Below, in pieces: positions 22,491 through 33,913 of a stretch of 64,000 nucleotides of DNA (positions are counted from its first letter, which is position 1; each line of letters begins with the position of its first letter). The stretch is taken from NCBI GenBank assembly GCA_963573315.1, contig OY752145.1, forward strand, positions 2,480,001-2,544,000. Direction: 5' to 3'. The notes under the pieces were generated by a model that saw only the letters and a program-made list of their open reading frames with translations, was not told the DNA's origin and made no database searches. Position numbers and translations under genes: made by a program. The DNA comes from Entomortierella parvispora. Lineage: Eukaryota; Mortierellomycota; Mortierellomycetes; Mortierellales; Mortierellaceae.

Positions 22491-25196
22491 CTAAGCAATA
22501 GTAATGGGATCCATGGTAAAGATCTCAAAGTCCTTGGGGTACTCTCCCTTGGAGAACTTGTGTTGTTGAGCAAACACGACCTTGTACGTTCCAGCAGGAG
22601 CCGTAATGGCGGGAGCGGTGGCATTCATAGCGGCCTGAAGCTTTCCGTTCCAGGTGAACTGGATCAAAACGGGGTTACCGTCCTCATCGGCCAAGGGCAT
22701 ACGACCGTTCTGACCCCAGTTCAAGAATCCGACCAAGGAATCGTCCTTGGCGTTATGGACACGGATCTCGGCATTAGGAGTGTGGGAGCCGAAGCGGGCA
22801 GCATAGGCAGGGAATGACTTTTTGAGGTCATAAGTGTAGGCACCCTTGGGAACATCGGAAAGCTTGCCAGAGTCGCTGGCCAAGAACGCCATGGGGAAAC
22901 CGTGGTCGGTATCCATGATGGGGACCTTGCGGATGTCACCCTTGACACCGGTGTAAGGAACATGAACAGCAACGGCACCCTTGGTCTTGGGGGTAGCAAC
23001 GACGAAACCAGAGTACATGGGGAACAAGGACTTGGTCGTGGGCTCTTTGAAGTGAAGAGTGATCTTGGCAGACTTGCCACCAGGGATCTTGACCTTCTCC
23101 TGGGAGAAGGTGACCGAAGCGGAGGTGGCCTCGATTTCGGGAGTGGCCAAGGGCCAGGTGTTGTTACCCTGGTATGAGATAAGACCATCGGCAGGGACGT
23201 TCTTGAGAGTGAAGGTCTCGGTGTGCTTGCCAGTGTTCTTCAAGGTGATCTGGACGGTCTTCTTGAAGTTGACAGAGTCCAAGAGATCAATGTGATCGGG
23301 AGAGATCGAAGCCTCAGCCAAGACGGCGTTGAGGACGTTGACCAAACCAGCACCTTGCTTGGCAGCAGAGGTGAAGGTCTTGGACTTGTAGTTCTTGGAG
23401 ATGGTGGCAGTGTTCTTCAAGGCCAGGCGAATGACATCACCATGGGGCTTGGCATGCTTGGCCTGCATGTACAAGGCGTGGGAACCAGCAATGTAGGGGG
23501 TGGCCATGGAGGTACCAGACATGACCGTGTAGCCGCCGAGGGCAAGAGGGTAGGTCGACAAGATGTTTCCACCGGGAGCTCCGACATCGGGCTTGGAGCG
23601 GAGATCACCATCCAAACCGAACGAGGAAAAGTCAGAAGGAGCTCCAGAATTGTCGATTTGGAGAGGGATCTGGTCTTTGGACCAAGTGACGGGTGCCTTG
23701 GGGCTCTTGGCATACGCAGCTAGAATGGCCAAACCATCGACGTGAGAGACCGAGGCCATGGGCAAACCGGCAACACCACCCAAGGCGTCAATGCCAGCAT
23801 CTTCAGAGATGACGATCATGCCAGCGGCACCGGCAGTCTGAGCGTTGGCACCACGTCCACCAGACTTGCAGCGAGTGACATCACCCAGAGCAAGGACAAT
23901 CTTTCCTTTGACCGACCCAATGGCGGTGTACTGGGCAGGGTCGCATCCATCAAGAATCTTTCCAGACTTGTCCACCAATGGTGCCAAGGGGAGGGTGTTA
24001 TCCAAATGGATCTGCTTACCCCACTGATCGGAAACAGAGAAAGGATACTGCTTGCCGCCATAGCCAACAGTTTGGTACCAGACATACATGTTGTCAAATG
24101 AGGCAACAGAAGTGGCGTGGTCGCCAAGTCCGGAGTCAGAGACCGTCCAGACGCCGTTGGCACCGTCGTTACCGGCAGCAGCAGCCAAAGACATACCGCG
24201 AGCGATCAAAGTCTCGGCCAAGGCGGCAGTTGGGTTTTCCTTGTAAGCAGAGCCACCTCCGAGGGACATGTTGATGACCTATGGTTGAACAATTACAGTC
24301 AGAGAAAGGGGTTGTTAGAACGCGAGTTAAGATAGACAAGGCAGATTCAGAAAACAAAACTTTTTCCAGTGTTATATATAATCACTTACATCCATGCCGT
24401 CGTTGAAGGCCAGCTCCATAGCAGCAAGAATAACATCATCACCAGAGCCACCTTTGCAACCAAAGATACGGTAGGCTCCGAAAGTGACCTCGGGAGCGAC
24501 ACCGACGAAGGGCTGTGGGGGCTTGGGCGTGACCTTGATGTTCAAAGCGTTGCCACCGATGATACCGGCAACGTGAGAACCGTGACCGGCGCAATCCATG
24601 GGGTCGCCATCGCCCTTGGGAGTGTTGCCACCGTTGTAGTCGTCACCAACAAAATCCCAGCCATGAGCGACACGACAGTTCTTGCCAAAGCGAGCAAAGC
24701 ATCCCTTGGTAGCACCCTTGGCGGCAAAGGCGGGGTGGTTATAATCAATACCAGTATCAATGACACCGACCTTGACACCCTTTCCAGTCAACTTGTACTT
24801 CTCGTGAAGGACATTGACACCAGTCATATGGTGGTCGGAGATGGCTGCTGGGTCAGTCGCCTTGGCAGTGACCTTTTGCGACTTGGGCATGTCGTAGATC
24901 GAGACGTGCCAAACGTTCTTGACACCGGAGATCTTGGCCAAATCATGTCCATTGTGCTCAGAGTTCACAGTGATGGAGGCACCGTTGAAGATGTTGTACT
25001 CATTACGGACCTTGTAGTCAACTGCGTGAGCCTTGAGGCCGTTGTGGGCGTCAGCATGACCGAACCCATCGTGGTACTCAATGATGTAGGCGTTGGGAAC
25101 AATGTTGGTCTTGCCGCTCTTGACCTGGTGGAACTTTCCAGCAGAGACCAAAGAGGCGGCGGCGAGGATAGAGAGGATAGTGGAAGTGATCTTCAT
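22491..25196 (-). CDS. Secreted subtilisin-like serine protease 3 (S8 with PA domain)
   Basis: Two exons on the minus strand (25196-24390 and 24278-22491) encode 864 aa. The signal peptide is MKITSTILSILAAASLVSAG. The triad is Asp in VGVIDTGIDYNHPAF, His in CAGHGSHVAGIIGG (Ser replaces the usual Thr before His) and Ser in VMSGTSMATPYIAG. The PA domain has IVLALGDVTRCKSGGRG. A TATA box reading tatttata on the plus strand (25401-25408) is about 205 nt upstream. From its 5' flank to about position 22893 the gene is identical to subtilase 4 at a fixed distance of 3617 bp. After MDTDHGF its last 130 or so residues differ (AFLASDSGKLSD onward), so it keeps its own C-terminus and 3' flank. Confidence 0.9.
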
Positions 25197-28100
25197 CGTG
25201 GTATGTGAGGTACGGGAGTGAAAGTCTGATAAGACGTGTGGGGGTTGTGAGTGTATGGAGAGGGTGGGGCGAGCTGAGGTGAGGGAAGATTGGAGAAATG
25301 AGGGGAGGAGAGGGAGGTAGAGGAGGAAGGGGATGTGGAAAGAGTCCTGGATGGCTGAAGAAACAGAAAAAAAGGCAGCAAAGAACAAAGTGAAGTGGGA
25401 TATTTATACTGGTTTTTGCAGCAGCGAGTACCTGGTTAGCGTAGTGCTCAGGGTCAATTGCACTCTGCGAAAGCCTCGGGAGTCCATCAATCCTCGGCCC
25501 TGGATTGCGCCCTGCATCCAATCTACCAATAAGGACAGGGATTCCCAGTAACCAAGGTTTGCAACGGATGTGAACCCGAGGAACTGCAGGCACAGCAGCA
25601 CGCTGAGAATTTACTATATGGAATGAATTGGAGCCAGGTGGACAAAAATTCACTCAAAAAAACCAAGGGCAAATGTTTGTGAGCCCTCTGGTAATCCCTA
25701 TTGACTCGTTTACGCCCAAGAAAAAAAGAATAGTCCACAAGGCCAATCGCCGACTGCTCTCTGCGCTGAATTCGGTCTCAACTGCTGTATCGCCTTGTGT
25801 TGTTGAGTTGTTCCAATGCTGCACGGTAGAAGGAGTATGTATTAGATTACTGTACTTCCATTCAAGGACAATGCCTGACCCTTTGCCCTAGAGAAGTATC
25901 CCACAAAGATATGGGCTCTCCATGCAAAACCCCTCGTACAGTACTCTGCTACCGCAGTCAGTTTTCACAAAGACGCGTTTCATTATAGTAGGCTGAAAAT
26001 GTCTAAAGGTCTACTCTCTGTGGAAAAATTCATTGAGGGCCATCAAGTATCTACTTGATAAATGAAAAAATGAGGCGGAAAAGAACATGTGGGGGGGGGG
26101 TACATCTAATTTAGGCGATGGTAACGGGAGCCATCTTGAAGATCTCAAAGTCCTTGGGGTACACGCCCTTGGAGAACTTGTGCTGCTGGGCAAAGACAAC
26201 GGTATAGGTGCCAGCGGGGACAGTGACTTCAGGTGCAGTCGCGTTCTGGGTGGTCTGAACCTGACCGTTCCAGATGAACTGGTTCAAAACAGGGTTGCCG
26301 TTCTCATCAGTCAAGGGCTGACGACCAGACTCGCCAAAGGAAATGTATCCAACAAGCTTATCCTTGCTGTCATGGACACGGACCTCGGCGTCAGGGGTAT
26401 GAGAACCGAAGCGCGAGATGAAGGCAGGGAAGTTGTTGACCAAGTCATAGGTGTAGGGGTTAGCAGGAGCAGCATCAAGGATGGTGGTCGAGTTGGCAAG
26501 GGCGGACTGGGGGAAACCGTGGTCGGTATCCATGATGGGGACCTTGCGGATGTCACCCTTGACACCGGTGTAAGGAACATGAACAGCAACGGCACCCTTG
26601 GTCTTGGGGGTAGCAACGACGAAACCAGAGTACATGGGGAACAAGGACTTGGTCGTGGGCTCTTTGAAGTGAAGAGTGATCTTGGCAGACTTGCCACCAG
26701 GGATCTTGACCTTCTCCTGGGAGAAGGTGACCGAAGCGGAGGTGGCCTCGATTTCGGGAGTGGCCAAGGGCCAGGTGTTGTTACCCTGGTATGAGATAAG
26801 ACCATCGGCAGGGACGTTCTTGAGAGTGAAGGTCTCGGTGTGCTTGCCAGTGTTCTTCAAGGTGATCTGGACGGTCTTCTTGAAGTTGACAGAGTCCAAG
26901 AGATCAATGTGATCGGGAGAGATCGAAGCCTCAGCCAAGACGGCGTTGAGGACGTTGACCAAACCAGCACCTTGCTTGGCAGCAGAGGTGAAGGTCTTGG
27001 ACTTGTAGTTCTTGGAGATGGTGGCAGTGTTCTTCAAGGCCAGGCGAATGACATCGCCATGGGGCTTGGCATGCTTGGCCTGCATGTACAAGGCGTGGGA
27101 GCCAGCAATGTAGGGGGTGGCCATGGAGGTACCAGACATGACCGTGTAGCCGCCGAGGGCAAGAGGGTAGGTCGACAAGATGTTTCCACCGGGAGCTCCG
27201 ACATCGGGCTTGGAGCGGAGATCACCATCCAAACCGAACGAGGAAAAGTCAGAAGGAGCTCCAGAATTGTCGATTTGGAGAGGGATCTGGTCTTTGGACC
27301 AAGTGACGGGTGCCTTGGGGCTCTTGGCATACGCAGCTAGAATGGCCAAACCATCGACGTGAGAGACCGAGGCCATGGGCAAACCGGCAACACCACCCAA
27401 GGCGTCAATGCCAGCATCTTCAGAGATGACGATCATGCCAGCGGCACCGGCAGTCTGAGCGTTGGCACCACGTCCACCAGACTTGCAGCGAGTGACATCA
27501 CCCAGAGCAAGGACAATCTTTCCTTTGACCGACCCAATGGCGGTGTACTGGGCAGGGTCGCATCCATCAAGAATCTTTCCAGACTTGTCCACCAATGGTG
27601 CCAAGGGGAGGGTGTTATCCAAATGGATCTGCTTACCCCACTGATCGGAAACAGAGAAAGGATACTGCTTGCCGCCATAGCCAACAGTTTGGTACCAGAC
27701 ATACATGTTGTCAAATGAGGCAACAGAAGTGGCGTGGTCGCCAAGTCCGGAGTCAGAGACCGTCCAGACGCCGTTGGCACCGTCGTTACCGGCAGCAGCA
27801 GCCAAAGACATACCGCGAGCGATCAAAGTCTCGGCCAAGGCGGCAGTTGGGTTTTCCTTGTAAGCAGAGCCACCTCCGAGGGACATGTTGATGACCTATG
27901 GTTGAACAATTACAGTCAGAGAAAGGGGTTGTTAGAACGCGAGTTAAGATAGACAAGGCAGATTCAGAAAACAAAACTTTTTCCAGTGTTATATATAATC
28001 ACTTACATCCATGCCGTCGTTGAAGGCCAGCTCCATAGCAGCAAGAATAACATCATCACCAGAGCCACCTTTGCAACCAAAGATACGGTAGGCTCCGAAA

Positions 28101-30756
28101 GTGACCTCGGGAGCGACACCGACGAAGGGCTGTGGGGGCTTGGGCGTGACCTTGATGTTCAAAGCGTTGCCACCGATGATACCGGCAACGTGAGAACCGT
28201 GACCGGCGCAATCCATGGGGTCGCCATCGCCCTTGGGAGTGTTGCCACCGTTGTAGTCGTCACCAACAAAATCCCAGCCATGAGCGACACGACAGTTCTT
28301 GCCAAAGCGAGCAAAGCATCCCTTGGTAGCACCCTTGGCGGCAAAGGCGGGGTGGTTATAATCAATACCAGTATCAATGACACCGACCTTGACACCCTTT
28401 CCAGTCAACTTGTACTTCTCGTGAAGGACATTGACACCAGTCATATGGTGGTCGGAGATGGCTGCTGGGTCAGTCGCCTTGGCAGTGACCTTTTGCGACT
28501 TGGGCATGTCGTAGATCGAGACGTGCCAAACGTTCTTGACACCGGAGATCTTGGCCAAATCATGTCCATTGTGCTCAGAGTTCACAGTGATGGAGGCACC
28601 GTTGAAGATGTTGTACTCATTACGGACCTTGTAGTCAACTGCGTGAGCCTTGAGGCCGTTGTGGGCGTCAGCATGACCGAACCCATCGTGGTACTCAATG
28701 ATGTAGGCGTTGGGAACAATGTTGGTCTTGCCGCTCTTGACCTGGTGGAACTTTCCAGCAGAGACCAAAGAGGCGGCGGCGAGGATAGAGAGGATAGTGG
28801 AAGTGATCTTCATCGTGGTATGTGAGGTACGGGAGTGAAAGTCTGATAAGACGTGTGGGGGTTGTGAGTGTATGGAGAGGGTGGGGCGAGCTGAGGTGAG
28901 GGAAGATTGGAGAAATGAGGGGAGGAGAGGGAGGTAGAGGAGGAAGGGGATGTGGAAAGAGTCCTGGATGGCTGAAGAAACAGAAAAAAAGGCAGCAAAG
29001 AACAAAGTGAAGTGGGATATTTATACTGGTTTTTGCAGCAGCGAGTACCTGGTTAGCGTAGTGCTCAGGGTCAATTGCACTCTGCGAAAGCCTCGGGAGT
29101 CCATCAATCCTCGGCCCTGGATTGCGCCCTGCATCCAATCTACCAATAAGGACAGGGATTCCCAGTAACCAAGGTTTGCAACGGATGTGAACCCGAGGAA
29201 CTGCAGGCACAGCAGCACGCTGAGAATTTACTATATGGAATGAATTGGAGCCAGGTGGACAAAAATTCACTCAAAAAAACCAAGGGCAAATGTTTGTGAG
29301 CCCTCTGGTAATCCCTATTGACTCGTTTACGCCCAAGAAAAAAAGAATAGTCCACAAGGCCAATCGCCGACTGCTCTCTGCGCTGAATTCGGTCTCAACT
29401 GCTGTATCGCCTTGTGTTGTTGAGTTGTTCCAATGCTGCACGGTAGAAGGAGTATGTATTAGATTACTGTACTTCCATTCAAGGACAATGCCTGACCCTT
29501 TGCCCTAGAGAAGTATCCCACAAAGATATGGGCTCTCCATGCAAAACCCCTCGTACAGTACTCTGCTACCGCAGTCAGTTTTCACAAAGACGCGTTTCAT
29601 TATAGTAGGCTGAAAATGTCTAAAGGTCTACTCTCTGTGGAAAAATTCATTGAGGGCCATCAAGTATCTACTTGATAAATGAAAAAATGAGGCGGAAAAG
29701 AACATGTGGGGGGGGGGTACATCTAATTTAGGCGATGGTAACGGGAGCCATCTTGAAGATCTCAAAGTCCTTGGGGTACACGCCCTTGGAGAACTTGTGC
29801 TGCTGGGCAAAGACAACGGTATAGGTGCCAGCGGGGACAGTGACTTCAGGTGCAGTCGCGTTCTGGGTGGTCTGAACCTGACCGTTCCAGATGAACTGGT
29901 TCAAAACAGGGTTGCCGTTCTCATCAGTCAAGGGCTGACGACCAGACTCGCCAAAGGAAATGTATCCAACAAGCTTATCCTTGCTGTCATGGACACGGAC
30001 CTCGGCGTCAGGGGTATGAGAACCGAAGCGCGAGATGAAGGCAGGGAAGTTGTTGACCAAGTCATAGGTGTAGGGGTTAGCAGGAGCAGCATCAAGGATG
30101 GTGGTCGAGTTGGCAAGGGCGGACTGGGGGAAACCGTGGTCGGTATCCATGATGGGGACCTTGCGGATGTCACCCTTGACACCGGTGTAAGGAACATGAA
30201 CAGCAACGGCACCCTTGGTCTTGGGGGTAGCAACGACGAAACCAGAGTACATGGGGAACAAGGACTTGGTCGTGGGCTCTTTGAAGTGAAGAGTGATCTT
30301 GGCAGACTTGCCACCAGGGATCTTGACCTTCTCCTGGGAGAAGGTGACCGAAGCGGAGGTGGCCTCGATTTCGGGAGTGGCCAAGGGCCAGGTGTTGTTA
30401 CCCTGGTATGAGATAAGACCATCGGCAGGGACGTTCTTGAGAGTGAAGGTCTCGGTGTGCTTGCCAGTGTTCTTCAAGGTGATCTGGACGGTCTTCTTGA
30501 AGTTGACAGAGTCCAAGAGATCAATGTGATCGGGAGAGATCGAAGCCTCAGCCAAGACGGCGTTGAGGACGTTGACCAAACCAGCACCTTGCTTGGCAGC
30601 AGAGGTGAAGGTCTTGGACTTGTAGTTCTTGGAGATGGTGGCAGTGTTCTTCAAGGCCAGGCGAATGACATCACCATGGGGCTTGGCATGCTTGGCCTGC
30701 ATGTACAAGGCGTGGGAACCAGCAATGTAGGGGGTGGCCATGGAGGTACCAGACAT
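22893..30756. repeat. 3617-bp near-perfect tandem duplication spanning subtilases 3-5
   Basis: The block 22893-27139 (4247 bp) matches 26510-30756 at a constant offset of 3617 bp, so the repeat overlaps itself (about 2.2 units). I found only two differences by eye, both in subtilase 4: g at 27056 and g at 27101, where subtilases 3 and 5 have a. The left limit is where subtilase 3 diverges in its C-terminus. The right limit is where subtilase 5 diverges just before its catalytic-Ser block. The duplicated unit includes the whole intergenic region and promoter. Confidence 0.9.
26111..28813 (-). CDS. Secreted subtilisin-like serine protease 4, hybrid copy (S8 with PA domain)
   Basis: Two exons (28813-28007 and 27895-26111) encode 863 aa. 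The promoter, signal peptide, prodomain, Asp and His blocks, intron and PA domain are identical in sequence to subtilase 3. The C-terminal part from QSALANSTTILDAAP to the stop, and the 3' flank, are identical to subtilase 5. The switch lies inside a 630-bp stretch (26510-27139) shared by all three genes, which encodes the catalytic Ser block VMSGTSMATPYIAG and the first Fn3-like segment. The gene is therefore best explained as the product of unequal crossing-over between a subtilase-3-like and a subtilase-5-like neighbour. All catalytic residues are kept, so it should be active. Confidence 0.9.
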
Positions 30757-32402
30757 CAAGGTGTAACCACCGAGGGCAAGAGGGTAGGTCGACAAGATGT
30801 TTCCACCGGGAGCACCAATATCGGGCTTGGAGCGGAGATCACCATCCAAACCGAACGAGGAGAAATCCGAGGGAGCACCAGAGTTATCAATTGTGAAGGG
30901 ACCCTGGTCCTTGGACCAAGAGACGGCATCCTTCTTGTTCTTAGCGTAGGTGGCCAACATGGTCTTACCATCGGCGTTCGAGATCGAGGCCATGGGCAAA
31001 CCGGCAACACCACCCAAGGAGTCAATGCCAGCATCATCAGAGACAATGATCATACCCGTGGCGCCGGCGTTCTGGGCGTTGGCACCACGTCCACCAGACA
31101 AGCAGCGAGTAACGTCACCAAGAGCAACGACGATCTTGTTCTTGAGGCTGCCGACAGCAGTGTATTGCGAGGCCTCACATCCGTCCAAAAGGTTACCCTT
31201 GGCATCGAGGAGTGGAACGATGGGCAAGGTGTTGGGCAGAGTGATGGGCTTTCCGTAGGCCTCAGAAACCGTGAAAGGAAACTTGTTGCCGCCATAAGTA
31301 ATATAGTTGTACCAGACATACATGTTATCGAAGGAGGCAACAGAAGTTGCGTGATCACCCAGGCCAGTATCGGAAACCATCCAGATACCAGATGCGCCAT
31401 CGTTACCGGCAGCACCAGCCAAGGCCATGCCCCTAACAATCAAGGTCTCGGCAAGGGCAGCAGTCGGGTTGTCCTTGTAAGCAGAGCCGCCACCGAGGGA
31501 CATGTTGATGACCTGAAATTGAGAGCAGATGAGGAAGAAAGTTTAGAATGCGAGCCGGGAGAGGTTCAAAAAATCAGCAACAGGAACATTAAACCTACAT
31601 CCATGCCGTCGTTGAAGGCCAGCTCCATAGCAGCAAGAATAACATCATCGCCGGAGCTACCATTGCAGCCAAAGATACGGTAGGCTCCGAGAGTAACCTC
31701 GGGAGCGACACCGACAAAGGGCTGTGGGGGCTTGGGCGAGACCTTGATGTCCAAGGCGTTAGCACCAATGATACCGGCAACATGGGTTCCGTGTCCAAAG
31801 CAATCCATAGGATCGTTATCGGGGACAGGGGTGTTGAATCCAGTGTAAGCATCGCCAACAAAGTCCCAACCGTAGGCAATACGGCAGTTCTTGCCATAGC
31901 GAGCGAAGCATCCCTTGGTAGCACCCTTGGCAGCGAAGGCAGGGTGGTTGTAATCAATACCAGTATCAATGACACCGATCTTGACGCCCTTTCCGGTCAA
32001 CTTGTACTTCTCGTGAAGGACATCGACACCAGTCATGTGATGGTCGGAAATAGCCTGAGGATCGGTTGCCTTAGCAGTGACCTTCTCCGTCTTGGGGGAC
32101 GAGAACAAAGAGACGTGCCACACGTTCTTGACGCCGGAGAGCTTGGCCAAATCATGTCCATTGTGCTCAGAGTTCACAGTGATGGAGGCACCGTTAAAGA
32201 TGTTGTACTCGTGGCGGACCTTGTAATCGACAGCGTGGCCTTGGAGACTCGCGTGAGCGTCGGCATGGGTGATGCCCTTCTCATACTCGATAATGTATGC
32301 GTTGGGCAAAATGTTCGTCTTTCCAGTCTTGACCTGGTGGAACTTTCCAGCAGAGACCAGGGTTGCGGCAGCAAGAGCTGAGAGAATGGTAATGATCTTC
32401 AT
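29728..32402 (-). CDS. Secreted subtilisin-like serine protease 5 (S8 with PA domain)
   Basis: Two exons (32402-31599 and 31512-29728) encode 862 aa. The signal peptide is MKIITILSALAAATLVSAG. The triad is Asp in IGVIDTGIDYNHPAF, His in CFGHGTHVAGIIGA and Ser in LMSGTSMATPYIAG. The PA domain has IVVALGDVTRCLSGGRG, where Leu replaces the Lys seen in the others. A TATA-like word (tatttatc on the plus strand, 32581-32588) lies about 180 nt upstream. Its N-terminal half is distinct from subtilases 3 and 4. Its PA domain around KNKKDAVSWSKDQGPF is close to subtilase 6. From 30756 downward it is identical to subtilase 4. Confidence 0.9.
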
Positions 32403-32588
32403 GGTGAGGTCTTGTTTTGATTAAGATGGACAGGGGGGTCTGTAGAAGACTGTGAGGGGGCGGGCGGGGAAGAGAAGGAGGGAGGAGGCGGAGGGGGGGA
32501 AGTGGAAGGGTAGAGGGTGTAAAGAGTCCTGAATGGCTGAAGAGAAGAAAAAAAACTCGTCAACCATGGGAAATCCAGAGTATTTATC

Positions 32589-33726
32589 CTCTTCCTTTCC
32601 TCACTACAGCAGACGGCTTCAGGAACATTGTCATTCGTTCAGCGCATGAGGTGTGACAGCAATGCCGAGACTTTTACGAGCTCTTTCGTCAACATCAGTC
32701 AAGTTTCTCAAGAGGACACGGCAACTGTGTTTGCTGGCCCAAACAAACGAAAAACATTCACCCCAAAAAGGAGAGGGGAAAGAGGGGAATATAGCCGTTG
32801 GACAGAGACACACACGGACAGACAGCTTTTTGGCCATTGGGATCGTTGTTGCGTTCCCTGCAGGGAGGACGGTGCTTGCCCTTTTCGTGCATGATGTGCG
32901 TGTTTTAACCGGGCAAAGATGAGAGCCTTTGTCTCTTCTCATTTCGTCTCTTTCCCTCTGCAACTCTGTTCAGCTGGATCCCATTGGCCTACGACCTCTG
33001 TAGTCCACATGCGCAACTGTTGCCAATTCACCTCCAGTCGTGCTGCTCTCAAGAAATCGGCTCTCATGAAGTCGTGCATTCTTTGGTCTTCATCACTCAC
33101 TGCTCTCAGTCTTGTTGGGTTTTCACAAGATAGGGTTCACCATTGCTGGGACGGTCTCGACCCAAAAATCAATACGGCTCTTTATATCTTTCTGTCCTCG
33201 GCTTTTTTTTACTTTCTCACCAGCAAGACCCTTGACAGCCAGGTCTTGTTCTCATGGCCGACCAGTTTACCCGATCTTAGTACATACACTAGTCTACAGC
33301 AATTGAAATGGCAGAAGGGAACTTTGTAACACCATCAACGCCAACGCCACACAGCCGACCGCATCAGCAACAATCAGTTTTACTTTACATCTTCCTTGCT
33401 TTTTACAGGAACAGCGAGCTGCAGGGACAGGTCTGGCGGACAGCCGAGTTCCAATTCAGGAACAAGATTGAAAAAGATTTTGTCTTGTGGGCAGATCCTG
33501 TTCCCTTGAGCGTATTTTTCGCGAGTTCGCATTGGTTGACTGCAATTTGCTCTGTGTTCCCTTGGCAATCCCTCTCCCTTGGATTTGGGGCGTATCCACA
33601 GATACATCGCGTGTGAACCCTCGGTCCTGTTGGCGGAGAGTCATTCTCTATCCAGGCAATACATGTATCAAGGACAATGCAATGCAAGCGTCAGCAATGG
33701 CGCGCAGCCAGTCATCACCTGTAGAA
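32589..33726. other. Divergent promoter region between subtilases 5 and 6
   Basis: This non-coding gap lies between two divergent subtilase genes. Frames here are short and overlapping, with no family signal. Shared regulation of the two genes from this region is possible but not shown by any motif I could define beyond the TATA boxes at each end. Confidence 0.45.
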
Positions 33727-33734
33727 TATAAATA
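33727..33734 (+). promoter_or_regulatory. TATA box of subtilase 6
   Basis: The sequence tataaata lies 187 nt before the ATG at 33914 and is followed by a C/T-rich leader very like the minus-strand leaders of subtilases 3 and 4. Confidence 0.55.
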
Positions 33735-33913
33735 CTCCCATCCTCCTCCCCCTTTTTCGCTTTCTCTTCAGCCATCCAAGACTCTTTTGCCATCCCTTTC
33801 CTCCACCCTCCTTTCCCCTCCCCCCTCTCTCTCCTCTTCCCTCTTTTCTTTCCTTCCCCCAATCACCCCCACACGTCTTATCAGACTTTCCTTCCCGTAC
33901 CTCACTTGCCACA

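Noticed and set aside
30457-31683. Long antisense frame of about 400 aa opposite subtilase 5, with similar ones opposite the other subtilases (for example 21019-22194 and 34750-35919)
   Set aside because: These mirror the strong codon bias and high third-position C of the protease genes. The protein is Val/Gly/Asp-rich low complexity and repeats in every copy at the same antisense position.
32628-33616. Several overlapping frames between subtilases 5 and 6
   Set aside because: They are short, on both strands and without domain signal. The region is better read as promoter DNA.
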